Shown: piece after piece, positions 32,959 through 42,764 of the stretch
Layout of the letters: every line of letters begins with the position of its first letter
Numbering within the stretch: the stretch's first letter is position 1
From: Leadbetterella lacunae
GTDB lineage: Bacteria; Bacteroidota; Bacteroidia; Cytophagales; Spirosomataceae
NCBI RefSeq assembly: GCF_042649125.1
Contig: NZ_JBHRYQ010000001.1
Coordinates: 1,116,001 to 1,180,000 of the forward strand
Direction of reading: 5' to 3'
Length of the DNA stretch: 64,000 bases
Notes under the pieces: generated by a model
The model's input: only the letters and a program-made list of their open reading frames with translations
Database searches by the model: none
What the model was told of the DNA's origin: nothing
Program-made: the position numbers and the translations under genes

Positions 32959-35277
32959 TTAATAATTTTGATAACTGCTATATGCTTTTACACTTACCAT
33001 AGAATCGTAAAGCTTAATTTCGGTATCTTTGTCGCTCAAGTTTTCAAGTGAAACCCCACTTTTATTTACTTTTACTTCTAATAAAACACCGTTTATACCT
33101 ATTCTAAATGCTAGTCCCTCCCAATTTGCAGGCAATTTCGGGTTTAAATGAAGTTGAGTATCTTCTACTCGCATTCCACCAAAACCCTTCACTACAGACA
33201 TCCAAGTTCCTGCCATAGAAGTAATGTGTAACCCATCTTCAGTGTCGTTATTATAATCGTCGAGATCAAGTCTGGCCGTACGCACATACATTTCGTATGC
33301 CTTCTCGATTTTATCTAATTTGCAAGCCAAAATAGTATGCACACATGGCGAAAGCGATGATTCATGAACGGTCATTGGCTCATAAAAATCAAAGTTTCTT
33401 CTGTGGGCGTCGAGATCAAAGTCATTTTCGAAAAAGTAAAAACCTTGCAAAACATCCGCTTGCTTTATAAAACACGAACGTAATATTCTATCCCACGACC
33501 ATTTTTGGTTGATAGGTCTATGTTCGGTAATCTGATCAACAGAAAGCAACTCTTTGTCTAAAAAACCATCTTGCTGTAAATAAACGCCTCTTTCTGAATC
33601 ATACGGAAAGTACATTTTTTCAATAATATCGTTCCATAGCTTTGTTTCTTCCTCAAAATCAAAACTTAATTTGTTCGAAATTTCGGCAAATCTACTTGCG
33701 TTTTCTTTACAATATTGGATAGACTCTAACGTATATTTTAACGTCCAAACCGCCAAATAGTTGGTATAAAAATTATTATTTACATTGTTTTCGTACTCGT
33801 TTGGACCTGTTACGCCAAGCATCACATACTTATTCAAGTTTGCTGACCAATTTACCCTTTGTGCCCAGAACCTCGAAATAGAAATCAATACATCCAGCCC
33901 AAACTCATTTAGGTAGTTTTTATCTCCAGTGTAGTTTATATAATCAAAGATTGCATAGGCTATTGCACCGTTTCGGTGAATTTCTTCAAACGTAATTTCC
34001 CACTCATTATGGCATTCTTCACCATTCATGGTTACCATCGGATATAAAGCTGCACCGTTGCTAAATCCGAGCTTTTGAGCATTTTCTATGGCTTTTTGCA
34101 AATGATTATGTCTGTATACCAACAGATTGCGAGAAACTTCTGGCTCAGCTACTGACAAGTAAAAAGGCAAGCAATAGGCTTCTGTATCCCAATAGGTTAC
34201 ACCCCCATACTTTTCTCCTGTAAATCCTTTAGGTCCAATATTTAGTCTAGCATCTTTGCCCGTATAGGTTTGCTGCAAGTGAAATATGTTGAATCTAATA
34301 CCTTGCTGAGCAGCTTTGTCACCTTCTATTTTTATGTCATTTCTGTTCCATTTTTCGGCCCAAACTTCTTTATGAAGGGTAAGCATCTTTTCAAAACCAA
34401 TTTCAGAAATGTTTTTAATATAATTTTTAGCCTCTTTGGTTAATAGTGAGGTGGCGTAGTTTTCAGAAGAAATATTTACTGCATATTTGATTAAGGTAAG
34501 GGTTTCTCCCAAAATCACATGCGATTTGATTTCAGCACCGATAAACTTCTCTGCTTTTAGAGGCAAAGCTGTTACTTCTTCAGGTAGCCCATTTTTTATA
34601 ACTTCATACTTCATACCCGTACAAACCTGAAAAGTAGGCACGCTCTCCCAAGTAGATTTTTTAGTTTCCATGGTCAAATATGCCTCGCCAAAAGTACTTT
34701 CTTTGGCTAATTCGTTCCAAAACACTTCTCCGTGGTTTGCATCTTTGTTTTTCACGTCGCCATCCAAAGCCGGCTTTATGCATATTTCACCCGAAAAGTT
34801 AACCGGTGTAATCGTCATTTTAAGTGCCCCAGACTCGTCATGAGCCATGCTACAAAACCTTAGTGAAGTTACTTTTACAATATTTCCAGATGGAAACTCC
34901 ACCTCGCATTCGCGGCTAAGTGTACCTTCTTTCATATTAAGTACTCTTCTGAAGTTCAAAATTTTGACCTTCGCCAAATCGAACTCCTCTCCTTCCACAT
35001 TAATTTCTACACTTGTCCAATCACAGGCATTTATTACTTTGGCAAAATAGTCCGGATAGCCGTTTTTCCACCAACCCACTCGTGTTTTGTCAGGAAACCA
35101 TACGCCTGCTACGTAGTTACCTTGCAAGCTTTTACCTGAATAGTTCTCTTCAAAATTACCACGCTGACCCATACGGCCGTTTCCAAGGCTCATTAAGCTT
35201 TCGGTAATTTCGTTATGTTCGCTATGAAATTTGTCTTCTATAACGCACCATTCGTCGTGCACTAAATAATCTTTCAT
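32959..35277 (-). CDS. Glycoside hydrolase family 65, maltose phosphorylase type
   Basis: The 772-residue protein has the phosphate-site and catalytic motifs of GH65: GPKGFTGEKYGGVTYWDTE (348-366) and the Glu-rich ECHNEWEITFEEIHRNG (421-437) that includes the general acid. It splits an alpha-glucoside with phosphate to beta-glucose-1-phosphate. Maltose is the likely substrate because the next gene upstream is beta-phosphoglucomutase; trehalose or kojibiose are alternatives. It is cytosolic (no signal). It lies 33 nt after pgmB. Confidence 0.92.
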   Translation of the reverse strand: MKDYLVHDEWCVIEDKFHSEHNEITESLMSLGNGRMGQRGNFEENYSGKSLQGNYVAGVWFPDKTRVGWWKNGYPDYFAKVINACDWTSVEINVEGEEFDLAKVKILNFRRVLNMKEGTLSRECEVEFPSGNIVKVTSLRFCSMAHDESGALKMTITPVNFSGEICIKPALDGDVKNKDANHGEVFWNELAKESTFGEAYLTMETKKSTWESVPTFQVCTGMKYEVIKNGLPEEVTALPLKAEKFIGAEIKSHVILGETLTLIKYAVNISSENYATSLLTKEAKNYIKNISEIGFEKMLTLHKEVWAEKWNRNDIKIEGDKAAQQGIRFNIFHLQQTYTGKDARLNIGPKGFTGEKYGGVTYWDTEAYCLPFYLSVAEPEVSRNLLVYRHNHLQKAIENAQKLGFSNGAALYPMVTMNGEECHNEWEITFEEIHRNGAIAYAIFDYINYTGDKNYLNEFGLDVLISISRFWAQRVNWSANLNKYVMLGVTGPNEYENNVNNNFYTNYLAVWTLKYTLESIQYCKENASRFAEISNKLSFDFEEETKLWNDIIEKMYFPYDSERGVYLQQDGFLDKELLSVDQITEHRPINQKWSWDRILRSCFIKQADVLQGFYFFENDFDLDAHRRNFDFYEPMTVHESSLSPCVHTILACKLDKIEKAYEMYVRTARLDLDDYNNDTEDGLHITSMAGTWMSVVKGFGGMRVEDTQLHLNPKLPANWEGLAFRIGINGVLLEVKVNKSGVSLENLSDKDTEIKLYDSMVSVKAYSSYQNY

Positions 35278-35309
35278 TGATTTTGTATTTATAAAAAAAG
35301 GATAAAGTA

Positions 35310-35957
35310 TTACAATTTGGCTATCAATTCTTTGGGGTCAATCCCCACTAAGTTTTCAAAAATAATATCGGCATTTGGCAAAGCATCTGATTTACCAATT
35401 CCAACTGCTTTCATATTGGCTGCGTGAGCAGCTTCTATTCCTGCAAATGCATCTTCAAAAACCAAGCAAGTTTCTGGCTCAACATTTAAGGCTGTAGCAC
35501 CATTTAAAAACACCTCCGGGTGTGGTTTGCTTTTAGAAACCTTATTTCCATCTACTATTGCATCAAAAAAGTGCATCAAATTTATTTTCTCTAAAATAAT
35601 TCCAGCGTTTTTACTTGCCGAACCCAAGGCTATTTTAATACCTGCATTTCTTGTATTTTCTAAAAAATCTAAAACCCCAGGCAGGATGTCTTTCTCGGTC
35701 ATTTGATTCACAAACTCCAAATACCAAACATTCTTTAGAGCCGCTAGCTCATTCTTTTTCTCATCGCTGAGTTCAACTCCTCCTTTCTCAAGAATTCTGT
35801 TTAATGAATCTACCCTACTTATGCCTTTTAAAGTTTCATTAAATTCATGGTCTATATCAAACCCAAGGGTTTGGCTCAACTTTCTCCAAGCTTGAAAGTG
35901 ATATACTGCAGTGTCTACAATGACACCATCTAAGTCAAATAAAAATGCGTTTATCAT
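35310..35957 (-). CDS. pgmB: Beta-phosphoglucomutase (HAD family)
   Basis: The 215-residue protein has the HAD nucleophile motif FLFDLDGVIVDTA (D8, D10), IALGSASKNAGIIL, GNKVSKSKPHPEVFL and VFEDAFAGIEAA, all characteristic of beta-phosphoglucomutase. It converts beta-glucose-1-phosphate from the GH65 enzyme to glucose-6-phosphate. Its start overlaps the GH13 gene by 4 nt. Confidence 0.93.
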   Translation of the reverse strand: MINAFLFDLDGVIVDTAVYHFQAWRKLSQTLGFDIDHEFNETLKGISRVDSLNRILEKGGVELSDEKKNELAALKNVWYLEFVNQMTEKDILPGVLDFLENTRNAGIKIALGSASKNAGIILEKINLMHFFDAIVDGNKVSKSKPHPEVFLNGATALNVEPETCLVFEDAFAGIEAAHAANMKAVGIGKSDALPNADIIFENLVGIDPKELIAKL

Positions 35958-37837
35958 TTTTTTAGGTTAATTATAAATGTTTCTTTGGTTCTTATTTTTA
36001 GTTCTTTGGCTTCTTTAAATTCTATATTTTTAACGATTTCTGTACCAGACAGGCTATTACCAATAATTTCGCTAAATCTATCCAAATTAATCGTTTTGTC
36101 AACTTTCGAGGTATTTGCAGCCACCATAACCACTTCTTTATCCGATATTCTGAAATATACATAAACACCTTCATCAAATGGTAAAAACTGTACAAGCTTT
36201 CCAAATTTTATAGCTTCTGAGTTTTTTCTAAAATTAGCTACTTTTTTAACGAAATTAAAGGCTTCATTCTCTTTTTCTGTTCTGCCTGCGGCAACAAACT
36301 TGTTTACTGAATCTCCTTCAAAACCACCTGGAAAGTCTTTTCTGACCTCAGCATCAGTCGGGTTTTTAAAGTTTTTCATCAAAAACTCAGTTCCGTAATA
36401 CAACTGAGGAATACCTCTTGTCGTCAAAAGCCAAGCCAAACCCATTTTATAATTATCAAAATCTTCGCCAATTACAGAATAATACCGGTCCATATCATGA
36501 TTATCCAAAAACGTCACCAACTTACTTGCGTCTTCGTATAAATAATCCTGACCAAGTACCTGATATAGTTTTTGAACACCTTCATTCCAACCATAACTTT
36601 CATTTAAAGCGGCGTTCATTGCAAATTCTAACTGAAAATCTACAGTGCCGGGCTGATTACACTTAAAAGGAACCTCAAGCTTGTTTCTTGTAAAATAAGC
36701 TTGATTTGGCACAGAATTAACCCACGATTCTCCAAAAATATGAATGTTTGGATATTCATCTAAAATGGCTTGATTACAACGATTCATAAACTCCAAATCG
36801 TTATATATATAAGTATCTATTCGCCAAGCATCCAATTTAAAATACTCGGTAAGCCAAAGTGCATTTTGGATTAAATAATTGGCCACGTATTCGTTTTGCT
36901 GGTTTAAGTCTGGCAAAAATGGCACAAACCATCCGTTTTGAACCATCTTATAATCGTATGCTGAAGCATGAGGATCAAGTAAAGGCTGGTCTTTATACGA
37001 AGTATTGGTGTAGGAGTCCCATTGATTTAACCACGATTTCATAGGTAAATCTTTTAAAATCCAATGATTAACCCCAACATGATTATATACTGCGTCGTGA
37101 ATGATTTTTAAATTATTCTTATGCGACTCTTCTACTAAATCTAGGTATGCTTTATTGCCACCTAAACGTTTGTCTACTTCATAGTGGTTTGTGATTCCAT
37201 AACCGTGGTACGCACTTCTCATTTGACCTCCCTCATCCGTTAGTGGCTGGTTATTTTCTAAAACCGGATTAAGCCAAAGAGCTGTAACTCCTAATTCTTT
37301 GAAATAATCTAAATGATTCTGAATGCCTTTTAAATCGCCACCGTGTCTTTGCCATGGGTTTTTCCTATCCGAATTTGGGTCCGCCATATCATCAAACTTA
37401 TCATTTGAAGGGTCTCCATTCGCAAACCTGTCTGGCATTAGCAAGTATATAAAATCACTCGAATTTACCCCAGCGGTTTGATATCCTGATTTTTCTTTGA
37501 TTTCAAAAGGTTGCTCAAAGGCCCCTTTGTCATTAGAAAATATTAGATTTATGTTTCCTGGCTTAGTTTTAGAACTAATAGTGAGGTCTAAAAATAGGTA
37601 ATTGGGGTTTTCAACTTTGTTAATTTTTGAAAGCTTTACTCCTTTGTATTTTTTTAGTCTAACATCAGATTTAGAAATATTAGGACCGTAGACTAACAAT
37701 TGGAGTTTACCACCATTCATGCCAATGTACCAGTGACTTGGCTCAAGTCTTTGGATTTCAATGTTTTGACAAAAAGCAAATGAGCTTAAGCTAAGGTATA
37801 CAAACAGTACACCCAAAATACGTAAAGGAAGTTTCAT
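35954..37837 (-). CDS. Secreted GH13 amylase, neopullulanase-like (SusA type)
   Basis: The start at 37837 (MKLPLRILGVLFVYLSLSSFAFC) gives a clean signal peptide and places the ATG next to the divergent operator repeat; a longer frame reaches 37873. The 628-residue protein has an N-terminal Ig-like domain (about 25-115) and a GH13 barrel with catalytic D341 (LDAWRIDTYIY), E370 (FGESW) and D448 (FLDNHDMDR). The lipobox-like SFAFC may mean it is a lipoprotein. It should degrade maltodextrins or pullulan in the periplasm or at the surface. Confidence 0.9.
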   Translation of the reverse strand: MKLPLRILGVLFVYLSLSSFAFCQNIEIQRLEPSHWYIGMNGGKLQLLVYGPNISKSDVRLKKYKGVKLSKINKVENPNYLFLDLTISSKTKPGNINLIFSNDKGAFEQPFEIKEKSGYQTAGVNSSDFIYLLMPDRFANGDPSNDKFDDMADPNSDRKNPWQRHGGDLKGIQNHLDYFKELGVTALWLNPVLENNQPLTDEGGQMRSAYHGYGITNHYEVDKRLGGNKAYLDLVEESHKNNLKIIHDAVYNHVGVNHWILKDLPMKSWLNQWDSYTNTSYKDQPLLDPHASAYDYKMVQNGWFVPFLPDLNQQNEYVANYLIQNALWLTEYFKLDAWRIDTYIYNDLEFMNRCNQAILDEYPNIHIFGESWVNSVPNQAYFTRNKLEVPFKCNQPGTVDFQLEFAMNAALNESYGWNEGVQKLYQVLGQDYLYEDASKLVTFLDNHDMDRYYSVIGEDFDNYKMGLAWLLTTRGIPQLYYGTEFLMKNFKNPTDAEVRKDFPGGFEGDSVNKFVAAGRTEKENEAFNFVKKVANFRKNSEAIKFGKLVQFLPFDEGVYVYFRISDKEVVMVAANTSKVDKTINLDRFSEIIGNSLSGTEIVKNIEFKEAKELKIRTKETFIINLKK

Positions 37838-37934
37838 TAGGTTTAAAGTATTTATTGATACAAAATAAAGCATTAAGAGTGTTTTTTCATAAAAAAAACC
37901 TATTTACCTTTGAAAACCTATACTTTAAACCTAT
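37838..37934. promoter_or_regulatory. Divergent maltose promoter with 13-bp inverted repeat and AAACCTAT repeats
   Basis: TAGGTTTAAAGTA (37838-37850) and TACTTTAAACCTA (37921-37933) form a perfect inverted repeat, each arm lying against one start codon. AAACCTAT occurs three times (37896, 37914, 37927) on the plus strand. The plus-strand -7 element is TACCTTTG (37905-37912). The minus strand has a near-consensus TTATTTTG. The repeats could be operators or a shared mRNA leader element. Confidence 0.65.
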
Positions 37935-39714
37935 GAATAAGATTCTTCTTATTATTTTATCTATAACTTTAGTAATGAACAAAAGCCAAGCTCAAAAAAC
38001 CAAAGAGGACAAAATTGCAATTTATCAATTATTTACCCGAATTTTCGCCAACCAAAACACCACTAATAAGTTTAATGGTACTAAGGAAGAAAACGGAGTT
38101 ACCAAGTTTAATGATATCAACAATGCCGCTCTAAAGTCTATAAAGTCATTGGGAATTACCCATGTGTGGTACACCGGCGTAATAGAACACGCCACCATGA
38201 CCGACTACTCGGCTTTTGGAATAAAAAAAGACCATCCAGAAACTGTGAAAGGAATAGCGGGCTCTCCATACGCCATCAAAGACTATTATGATGTAAATCC
38301 TGATTATGCCGTAAATGTGGAAAACCGAATGGCGGAATTTGAGGCTTTACTGGAGCGTACGCACAAACAAAAAATGAAAGTGCTCATTGATTTCATTCCG
38401 AATCATGTAGCGAGAGAATACAATTCTGATGCTAAGCCAAAAGGTGTTAAAGACTTTGGGGCAAAAGACCAAAAAGACGGTTCTTTTCAAAATCAAAATA
38501 ACTTTTACTACATAGCAAACTCAAGTTTTAAAATACCAGAGGGTGTAAAAGTGCCCATAAGTTTTGAGGGGGAATATATCGAAACACCGGCAAAGGCTAC
38601 TGGAAATGATGTTTTCAATGCCAATCCAAGTATTAATGACTGGTTTGAAACTATAAAACTAAATTATGGAGTCGATTATTTAAATGGCAAAAACAAAGTC
38701 TTTGAGCCTTTGCCAGACACTTGGAAGAAAATGACGGACATCTTGTTGTTTTGGTCCGCAAAAGGTGTGGATGGTTTTAGGTGTGACATGGCCGAAATGG
38801 TGCCCGTAGAGTTTTGGGCTTACGCCATTCCGAAAGTAAAGGCTAAGTATCCCGAAGTGATATTTATTGCCGAAGTTTATAATCCTGCCGAATACAGAAA
38901 TTATATATTTAATGGAAAATTTGACTACTTGTACGATAAAGTTGGCCTCTATGATGCACTTAGAAGACTAATAGAAGGACATGGAAATGCGATGGATATC
39001 TCAAGGGTTTGGCAAAATGAATCGGGAGATTTCAGTAATCACATGCTTCGTTTTTTAGAAAACCACGACGAACAAAGAATAGCTTCAGAACCTTTTGGTA
39101 AAACACCAGAAAGTGCTTTTGCGGCAATGATGCTTTCCGCTACCTTACATACGGGCCCCATTATGGTTTATTATGGACAGGAATTAGGTGTGAAACCAGT
39201 AATGGCAGAAGGATTCCAAGGAAATGACGGTAGAACTACTATTTTTGATTATTGGGGATTACCCGAATTACAAAACTGGATAAAAGGTGGAGAATTTAAT
39301 GTTAAAAATTTAAGCAATGAGGAGCTGAAAATACGTTCGTTTTATGAGGCCACTTTAAAGTTTGCCCAAAAACAAGAGGCTATAAAGAATGGTGGTTTCC
39401 ATGATTTACAATATCTAAATTTTGAATCTCAAGGATATGACACTACTAAATGCTACAGTTATTTAAGGTTTTCGGGGAAAGAAGTCTTACTTTTTGTGTA
39501 TAATTTTGATTTACAAAACAATACCTTTTTAAAGGTAAAACTTCCTGAAAGCGTATTAAATGAAGTTCTAAACAAAAAATCTGACAAAGTACTAACCGCA
39601 GAAGAGGCGTTTGAAGGAAATGAGAAATTCAAAATTTCGGTTTCTGGAATCGTGAATGAAGGACTTCCGCTTGAAGTAAATCCAAACTCTTTTAGAATAT
39701 TTAGAATAAAGTAA
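37933..39714 (+). CDS. GH13 alpha-amylase family protein, secreted
   Basis: The start at 37933 gives a signal peptide (MNKILLIILSITLVMNKSQAQ); a longer in-frame start at 37855 would cross the promoter. The 593-residue protein has GH13 regions with D285 (GVDGFRCDMAE), E314 (VIFIAEVY) and D379 (LENHDEQR). It lacks the N-terminal Ig-like domain of the divergent GH13. It is likely to cut maltooligosaccharides outside the cytoplasm. It begins the plus-strand arm and is followed by the MFS transporter after 22 nt. Confidence 0.9.
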   Translation: MNKILLIILSITLVMNKSQAQKTKEDKIAIYQLFTRIFANQNTTNKFNGTKEENGVTKFNDINNAALKSIKSLGITHVWYTGVIEHATMTDYSAFGIKKDHPETVKGIAGSPYAIKDYYDVNPDYAVNVENRMAEFEALLERTHKQKMKVLIDFIPNHVAREYNSDAKPKGVKDFGAKDQKDGSFQNQNNFYYIANSSFKIPEGVKVPISFEGEYIETPAKATGNDVFNANPSINDWFETIKLNYGVDYLNGKNKVFEPLPDTWKKMTDILLFWSAKGVDGFRCDMAEMVPVEFWAYAIPKVKAKYPEVIFIAEVYNPAEYRNYIFNGKFDYLYDKVGLYDALRRLIEGHGNAMDISRVWQNESGDFSNHMLRFLENHDEQRIASEPFGKTPESAFAAMMLSATLHTGPIMVYYGQELGVKPVMAEGFQGNDGRTTIFDYWGLPELQNWIKGGEFNVKNLSNEELKIRSFYEATLKFAQKQEAIKNGGFHDLQYLNFESQGYDTTKCYSYLRFSGKEVLLFVYNFDLQNNTFLKVKLPESVLNEVLNKKSDKVLTAEEAFEGNEKFKISVSGIVNEGLPLEVNPNSFRIFRIK

Positions 39715-39736
39715 TTTAACCTATAAATATAAAAAA

Positions 39737-41098
39737 ATGGCCAATTCAGGTGGAATGAGTACTCAAAGTAGTACTTCAAAACCAAACTTATCCAATATCT
39801 CGATTTGGAATATGAGTTTAGGATTTCTTGGAATCCAAATGGGGTTCGCACTTCAAAACGGTAACGCAAGTCGGATTTTAATGAATTTTGGAGCAGACGT
39901 GCATGAACTTTCATGGTTTTGGATAGTAGCACCACTAACCGGAATGATTGTGCAACCGATTATCGGTAAAATGAGCGACAATACTTGGACTAAACTCGGA
40001 CGAAGAAGGCCGTTTTTTCTAGTGGGAGCCATACTCGCAGCTATTGGACTTTTCTTAATGCCAAATGCAGGAAGTTTTACTGCATATTTACCAGCATTGT
40101 GGGTTGGTGCAGGCTTCCTAATGATTATGGATGCATCGTTTAATGTAGCTATGGAGCCGTTTAGGGCCTTAGTTGGCGATAAACTAAACTCAGACCAGCG
40201 TACCAAAGGTTTTGCGATTCAAACTGTATTAATAGGAATAGGTGCTGTAATTGGTTCTTGGCTACCTTATATTTTGGCCGAATGGTTTGGAATAAGCAAA
40301 TCAGCTGAGGCAGGAAGTGTGCCCATGAATGTTATTTTATCATTTATTATAGGAGGCGTGACTTTATTGGTAACTATTATTTGGACCATTACTACTACGC
40401 CTGAGTACAGCCCTGAAGTGCTAAAGTCTTTCGAAACTGAAACGGTAATAGAAGAGAAAACCAATATCCTGCATGACATAGTCAATATGCCCAAAACCAT
40501 GAAGCAACTTGGCTTGGTACAGTTCTTTTCTTGGTTTGCGTTGTTTTCTATGTGGGTGTATACCACTTCTGCCGTAGCTCAGCACATTTATGGACTTGAC
40601 CCAACTGACAATTCTTCGGATAAATTTAACGAAGCCAGCAACTGGGTAGGCATTATTTTTGGGGTTTATAATGCCGTATCGGCCGTTTATGCATTTTTGC
40701 TTCCAAAAATCTCAAAAGCAATTGGCAGAAAAAAGACCCACGCTTTTTCGCTTCTTTGTGGTGCAGCTGGTTTAATTTCAATCTACTTTATTACAAACCC
40801 TAACTACTTAATATTTTCAATGGTGGGCGTAGGAATTGCTTGGGGAAGTATACTTGCCATGCCATACGCAATACTTGGTGGAGCTATTGCTCCAAACAAA
40901 ATGGGGGTTTATATGGGGATTTTCAACCTATTCATAACCATTCCTCAAATATTCAATGCCTTAGTTGGAGGTTTATTTGTAAGGTACTTTTTTAATGACA
41001 ATACAGTTTACAGTTTGATTCTTGGCGGTATTTGTTTCATTTTAGCAGCAATTTTCGTGAATTTCGTGGATGACAAAGACGAACTAATATCCGCTTAA
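39737..41098 (+). CDS. MFS sugar transporter (SLC45/maltose-type)
   Basis: The 453-residue protein has twelve predicted helices and the signature GxxSDxxxxxxGRRRP (MSDNTWTKLGRRRPF) of the SLC45/glycoside-type MFS group. Position between GH13 and GH65 genes makes maltose or maltodextrin uptake into the cytosol its likely job, feeding the GH65 phosphorylase. No SusC/SusD pair or LacI regulator is in the window. Confidence 0.88.
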   Translation: MANSGGMSTQSSTSKPNLSNISIWNMSLGFLGIQMGFALQNGNASRILMNFGADVHELSWFWIVAPLTGMIVQPIIGKMSDNTWTKLGRRRPFFLVGAILAAIGLFLMPNAGSFTAYLPALWVGAGFLMIMDASFNVAMEPFRALVGDKLNSDQRTKGFAIQTVLIGIGAVIGSWLPYILAEWFGISKSAEAGSVPMNVILSFIIGGVTLLVTIIWTITTTPEYSPEVLKSFETETVIEEKTNILHDIVNMPKTMKQLGLVQFFSWFALFSMWVYTTSAVAQHIYGLDPTDNSSDKFNEASNWVGIIFGVYNAVSAVYAFLLPKISKAIGRKKTHAFSLLCGAAGLISIYFITNPNYLIFSMVGVGIAWGSILAMPYAILGGAIAPNKMGVYMGIFNLFITIPQIFNALVGGLFVRYFFNDNTVYSLILGGICFILAAIFVNFVDDKDELISA

Positions 41099-41103
41099 AA
41101 ACT

Positions 41104-41517
41104 ATGTCTGAAATATGCTATCAAATTGAACCAAACCTAACAGTTGAAGAATTTAAAGAAGTTTTAATAAAATCAACTTTGGGAGAAAGAAGACCCATTG
41201 ACGATGAGAATATACTCTTGAAAATGCTCGCAGGGGCTCAGTTAATTTATACAGCAAGACACAATCAGACATTGGTAGGTGTGGCTAGAAGTATCTCAGA
41301 CGGGGCTTATTGTACTTATTTATCTGATTTGGCTGTGGACGAAGAATTTCAACACCGAGGAATTGGCAAAGAACTGATACGATTGTCAAAACTTGCGTTC
41401 CCTACTGCTAATTTGATTTTACTATCAGCACCAAAAGCTGTTGATTATTACCCAAAAATAGGCATGACAAGGCATGAACATGCTTTTATGTTAAAAAATA
41501 CCGATGATTTAATTTAG
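41104..41517 (+). CDS. GNAT family N-acetyltransferase
   Basis: The 137-residue protein has the GNAT acetyl-CoA motif LAVDEEFQHRGIGKELI. It follows the MFS gene by 5 nt and is probably in the maltose operon. Its substrate is unknown, so a link to sugar metabolism is only positional. Confidence 0.85.
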   Translation: MSEICYQIEPNLTVEEFKEVLIKSTLGERRPIDDENILLKMLAGAQLIYTARHNQTLVGVARSISDGAYCTYLSDLAVDEEFQHRGIGKELIRLSKLAFPTANLILLSAPKAVDYYPKIGMTRHEHAFMLKNTDDLI

Positions 41518-41690
41518 AAAAACGATAAGAACTCTTTAACTTTTAAATTGTTCTTCCAAATAATAGAAAATAGAAATACAAAAAAAAGAGAAGTATAAAA
41601 TAAGGAGTGAAATAGCGGTAAGATATTTTTTCATTCAACATGCAGTTCAAATGCCTTATATTTCTCATTTTTGTAAATATTTATGAAAAC

Positions 41691-42149
41691 ATGAATTTAT
41701 TAGAAAAAATAACTGAAAATTTAGATACTGTATTTAGAGGAGATGCTTGGCATGGACCTTCAGTAATGGAGATCCTTAACAGTATTCCTGCTGAAAAAGT
41801 AGCTCAAAAGCATCAACTTTCAAAACAAACCATTACCCAGCATGTTTACCACCTTACCGCTTGGAGAAAATTTGCTCTTGAAAAACTAAACGACAACATT
41901 CACTACAGCCTCGAAACCGAGGATGATAATTGGGGAAAAGACTCGGAAACCACTCCGGAATGTTTTCCAAAATTAGTAGACGACTTAAAGAAATATCACG
42001 GTTTGTTGCTCGACGAACTTGAAAAATACAACGACGACTTGTTAACCAAACAAGTACCTGGAGAATATTATGATTACTATAAACTATTGAATGGCATAAT
42101 ACAACACGACACTTATCACTTAGGAATGATTTGGGTTATTTGGGAATAA
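41691..42149 (+). CDS. DinB-like four-helix protein
   Basis: The ATG at 41691 (MNLLEKITENLDTVFRGDAWHGPSV) is preferred to an upstream ATG at 41640, whose extra residues have no match in the sister protein. The 152-residue protein has His residues at HVYHLTAW and HDTYHLGM, the positions of the metal triad of DinB/YfiT proteins. Such proteins may bind Ni/Zn and act in thiol transfer. It is followed by a related gene after 12 nt. Confidence 0.8.
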   Translation: MNLLEKITENLDTVFRGDAWHGPSVMEILNSIPAEKVAQKHQLSKQTITQHVYHLTAWRKFALEKLNDNIHYSLETEDDNWGKDSETTPECFPKLVDDLKKYHGLLLDELEKYNDDLLTKQVPGEYYDYYKLLNGIIQHDTYHLGMIWVIWE

Positions 42150-42161
42150 ACTATTATAAAA

Positions 42162-42719
42162 ATGGCAAAAAAAGCAACTGAAAATTTATTAGTAGAGCGT
42201 ATTAAGGACTTATTAAATGCTTCATTTCATGGAGGTGCATGGCATGGACCTTCGGTTTTAGAACTCACCAAAGGTATATCGGCAAAAGAAGCCGCTTTTA
42301 AAGTAGCGGATGCCCATACTATTGCAGAATTAATTTATCACATCACAAGTTGGAGAATCTTTGTATTGAAGCGTCTTCAAGGAGATTCTACTTACAATAT
42401 TGAAGATGATAAGAAAAACTGGGGAAACTTTGACAAAATAGACCAGTTTGAGCTTGAAACCTTGATGATGGAAATGACCCTCAGCCAAGATGAACTAATC
42501 AAAGAACTAGAATCTAAGACCGATGCATTCTTAGAAGAGATAGTGCCAGGAAGTGAATACACATACTATACGTTAATTCACGGTATTATTCACCACGACT
42601 TATACCACAGCGGTCAAATTGCGATATTAAAGAAAATTGCAAAAAAGAGCAGAAATGATGACGATGATTTTGAAGGAAGTAGATATTTTGAAGATGGCTT
42701 CGGAGATAATCTTATCTGA
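42162..42719 (+). CDS. DinB-like four-helix protein, tandem paralogue
   Basis: The 185-residue protein is a paralogue of the preceding one: both share GGAWHGPSV/GDAWHGPSV, the HITSWR/HLTAWR His motif and the C-terminal HHDLYHSGQI/HDTYHLGMI metal motif. It has an extra acidic C-terminal tail (about 165-185). The pair probably arose by tandem duplication. Confidence 0.8.
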   Translation: MAKKATENLLVERIKDLLNASFHGGAWHGPSVLELTKGISAKEAAFKVADAHTIAELIYHITSWRIFVLKRLQGDSTYNIEDDKKNWGNFDKIDQFELETLMMEMTLSQDELIKELESKTDAFLEEIVPGSEYTYYTLIHGIIHHDLYHSGQIAILKKIAKKSRNDDDDFEGSRYFEDGFGDNLI

Positions 42720-42738
42720 AGCTATGGTCTAAAAAAGG

Positions 42739-42764
42739 CAAAAGCCGATGTTAATCGGCTTTTG
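42739..42764. terminator. Bidirectional terminator between DinB-like and DUF2147 genes
   Basis: A perfect 11-bp stem (42739-42749 and 42754-42764), loop GTTA, is flanked by A and T runs. The loop contains the stop codon of the minus-strand DUF2147 gene, and the right arm encodes its last four residues. Confidence 0.8.
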
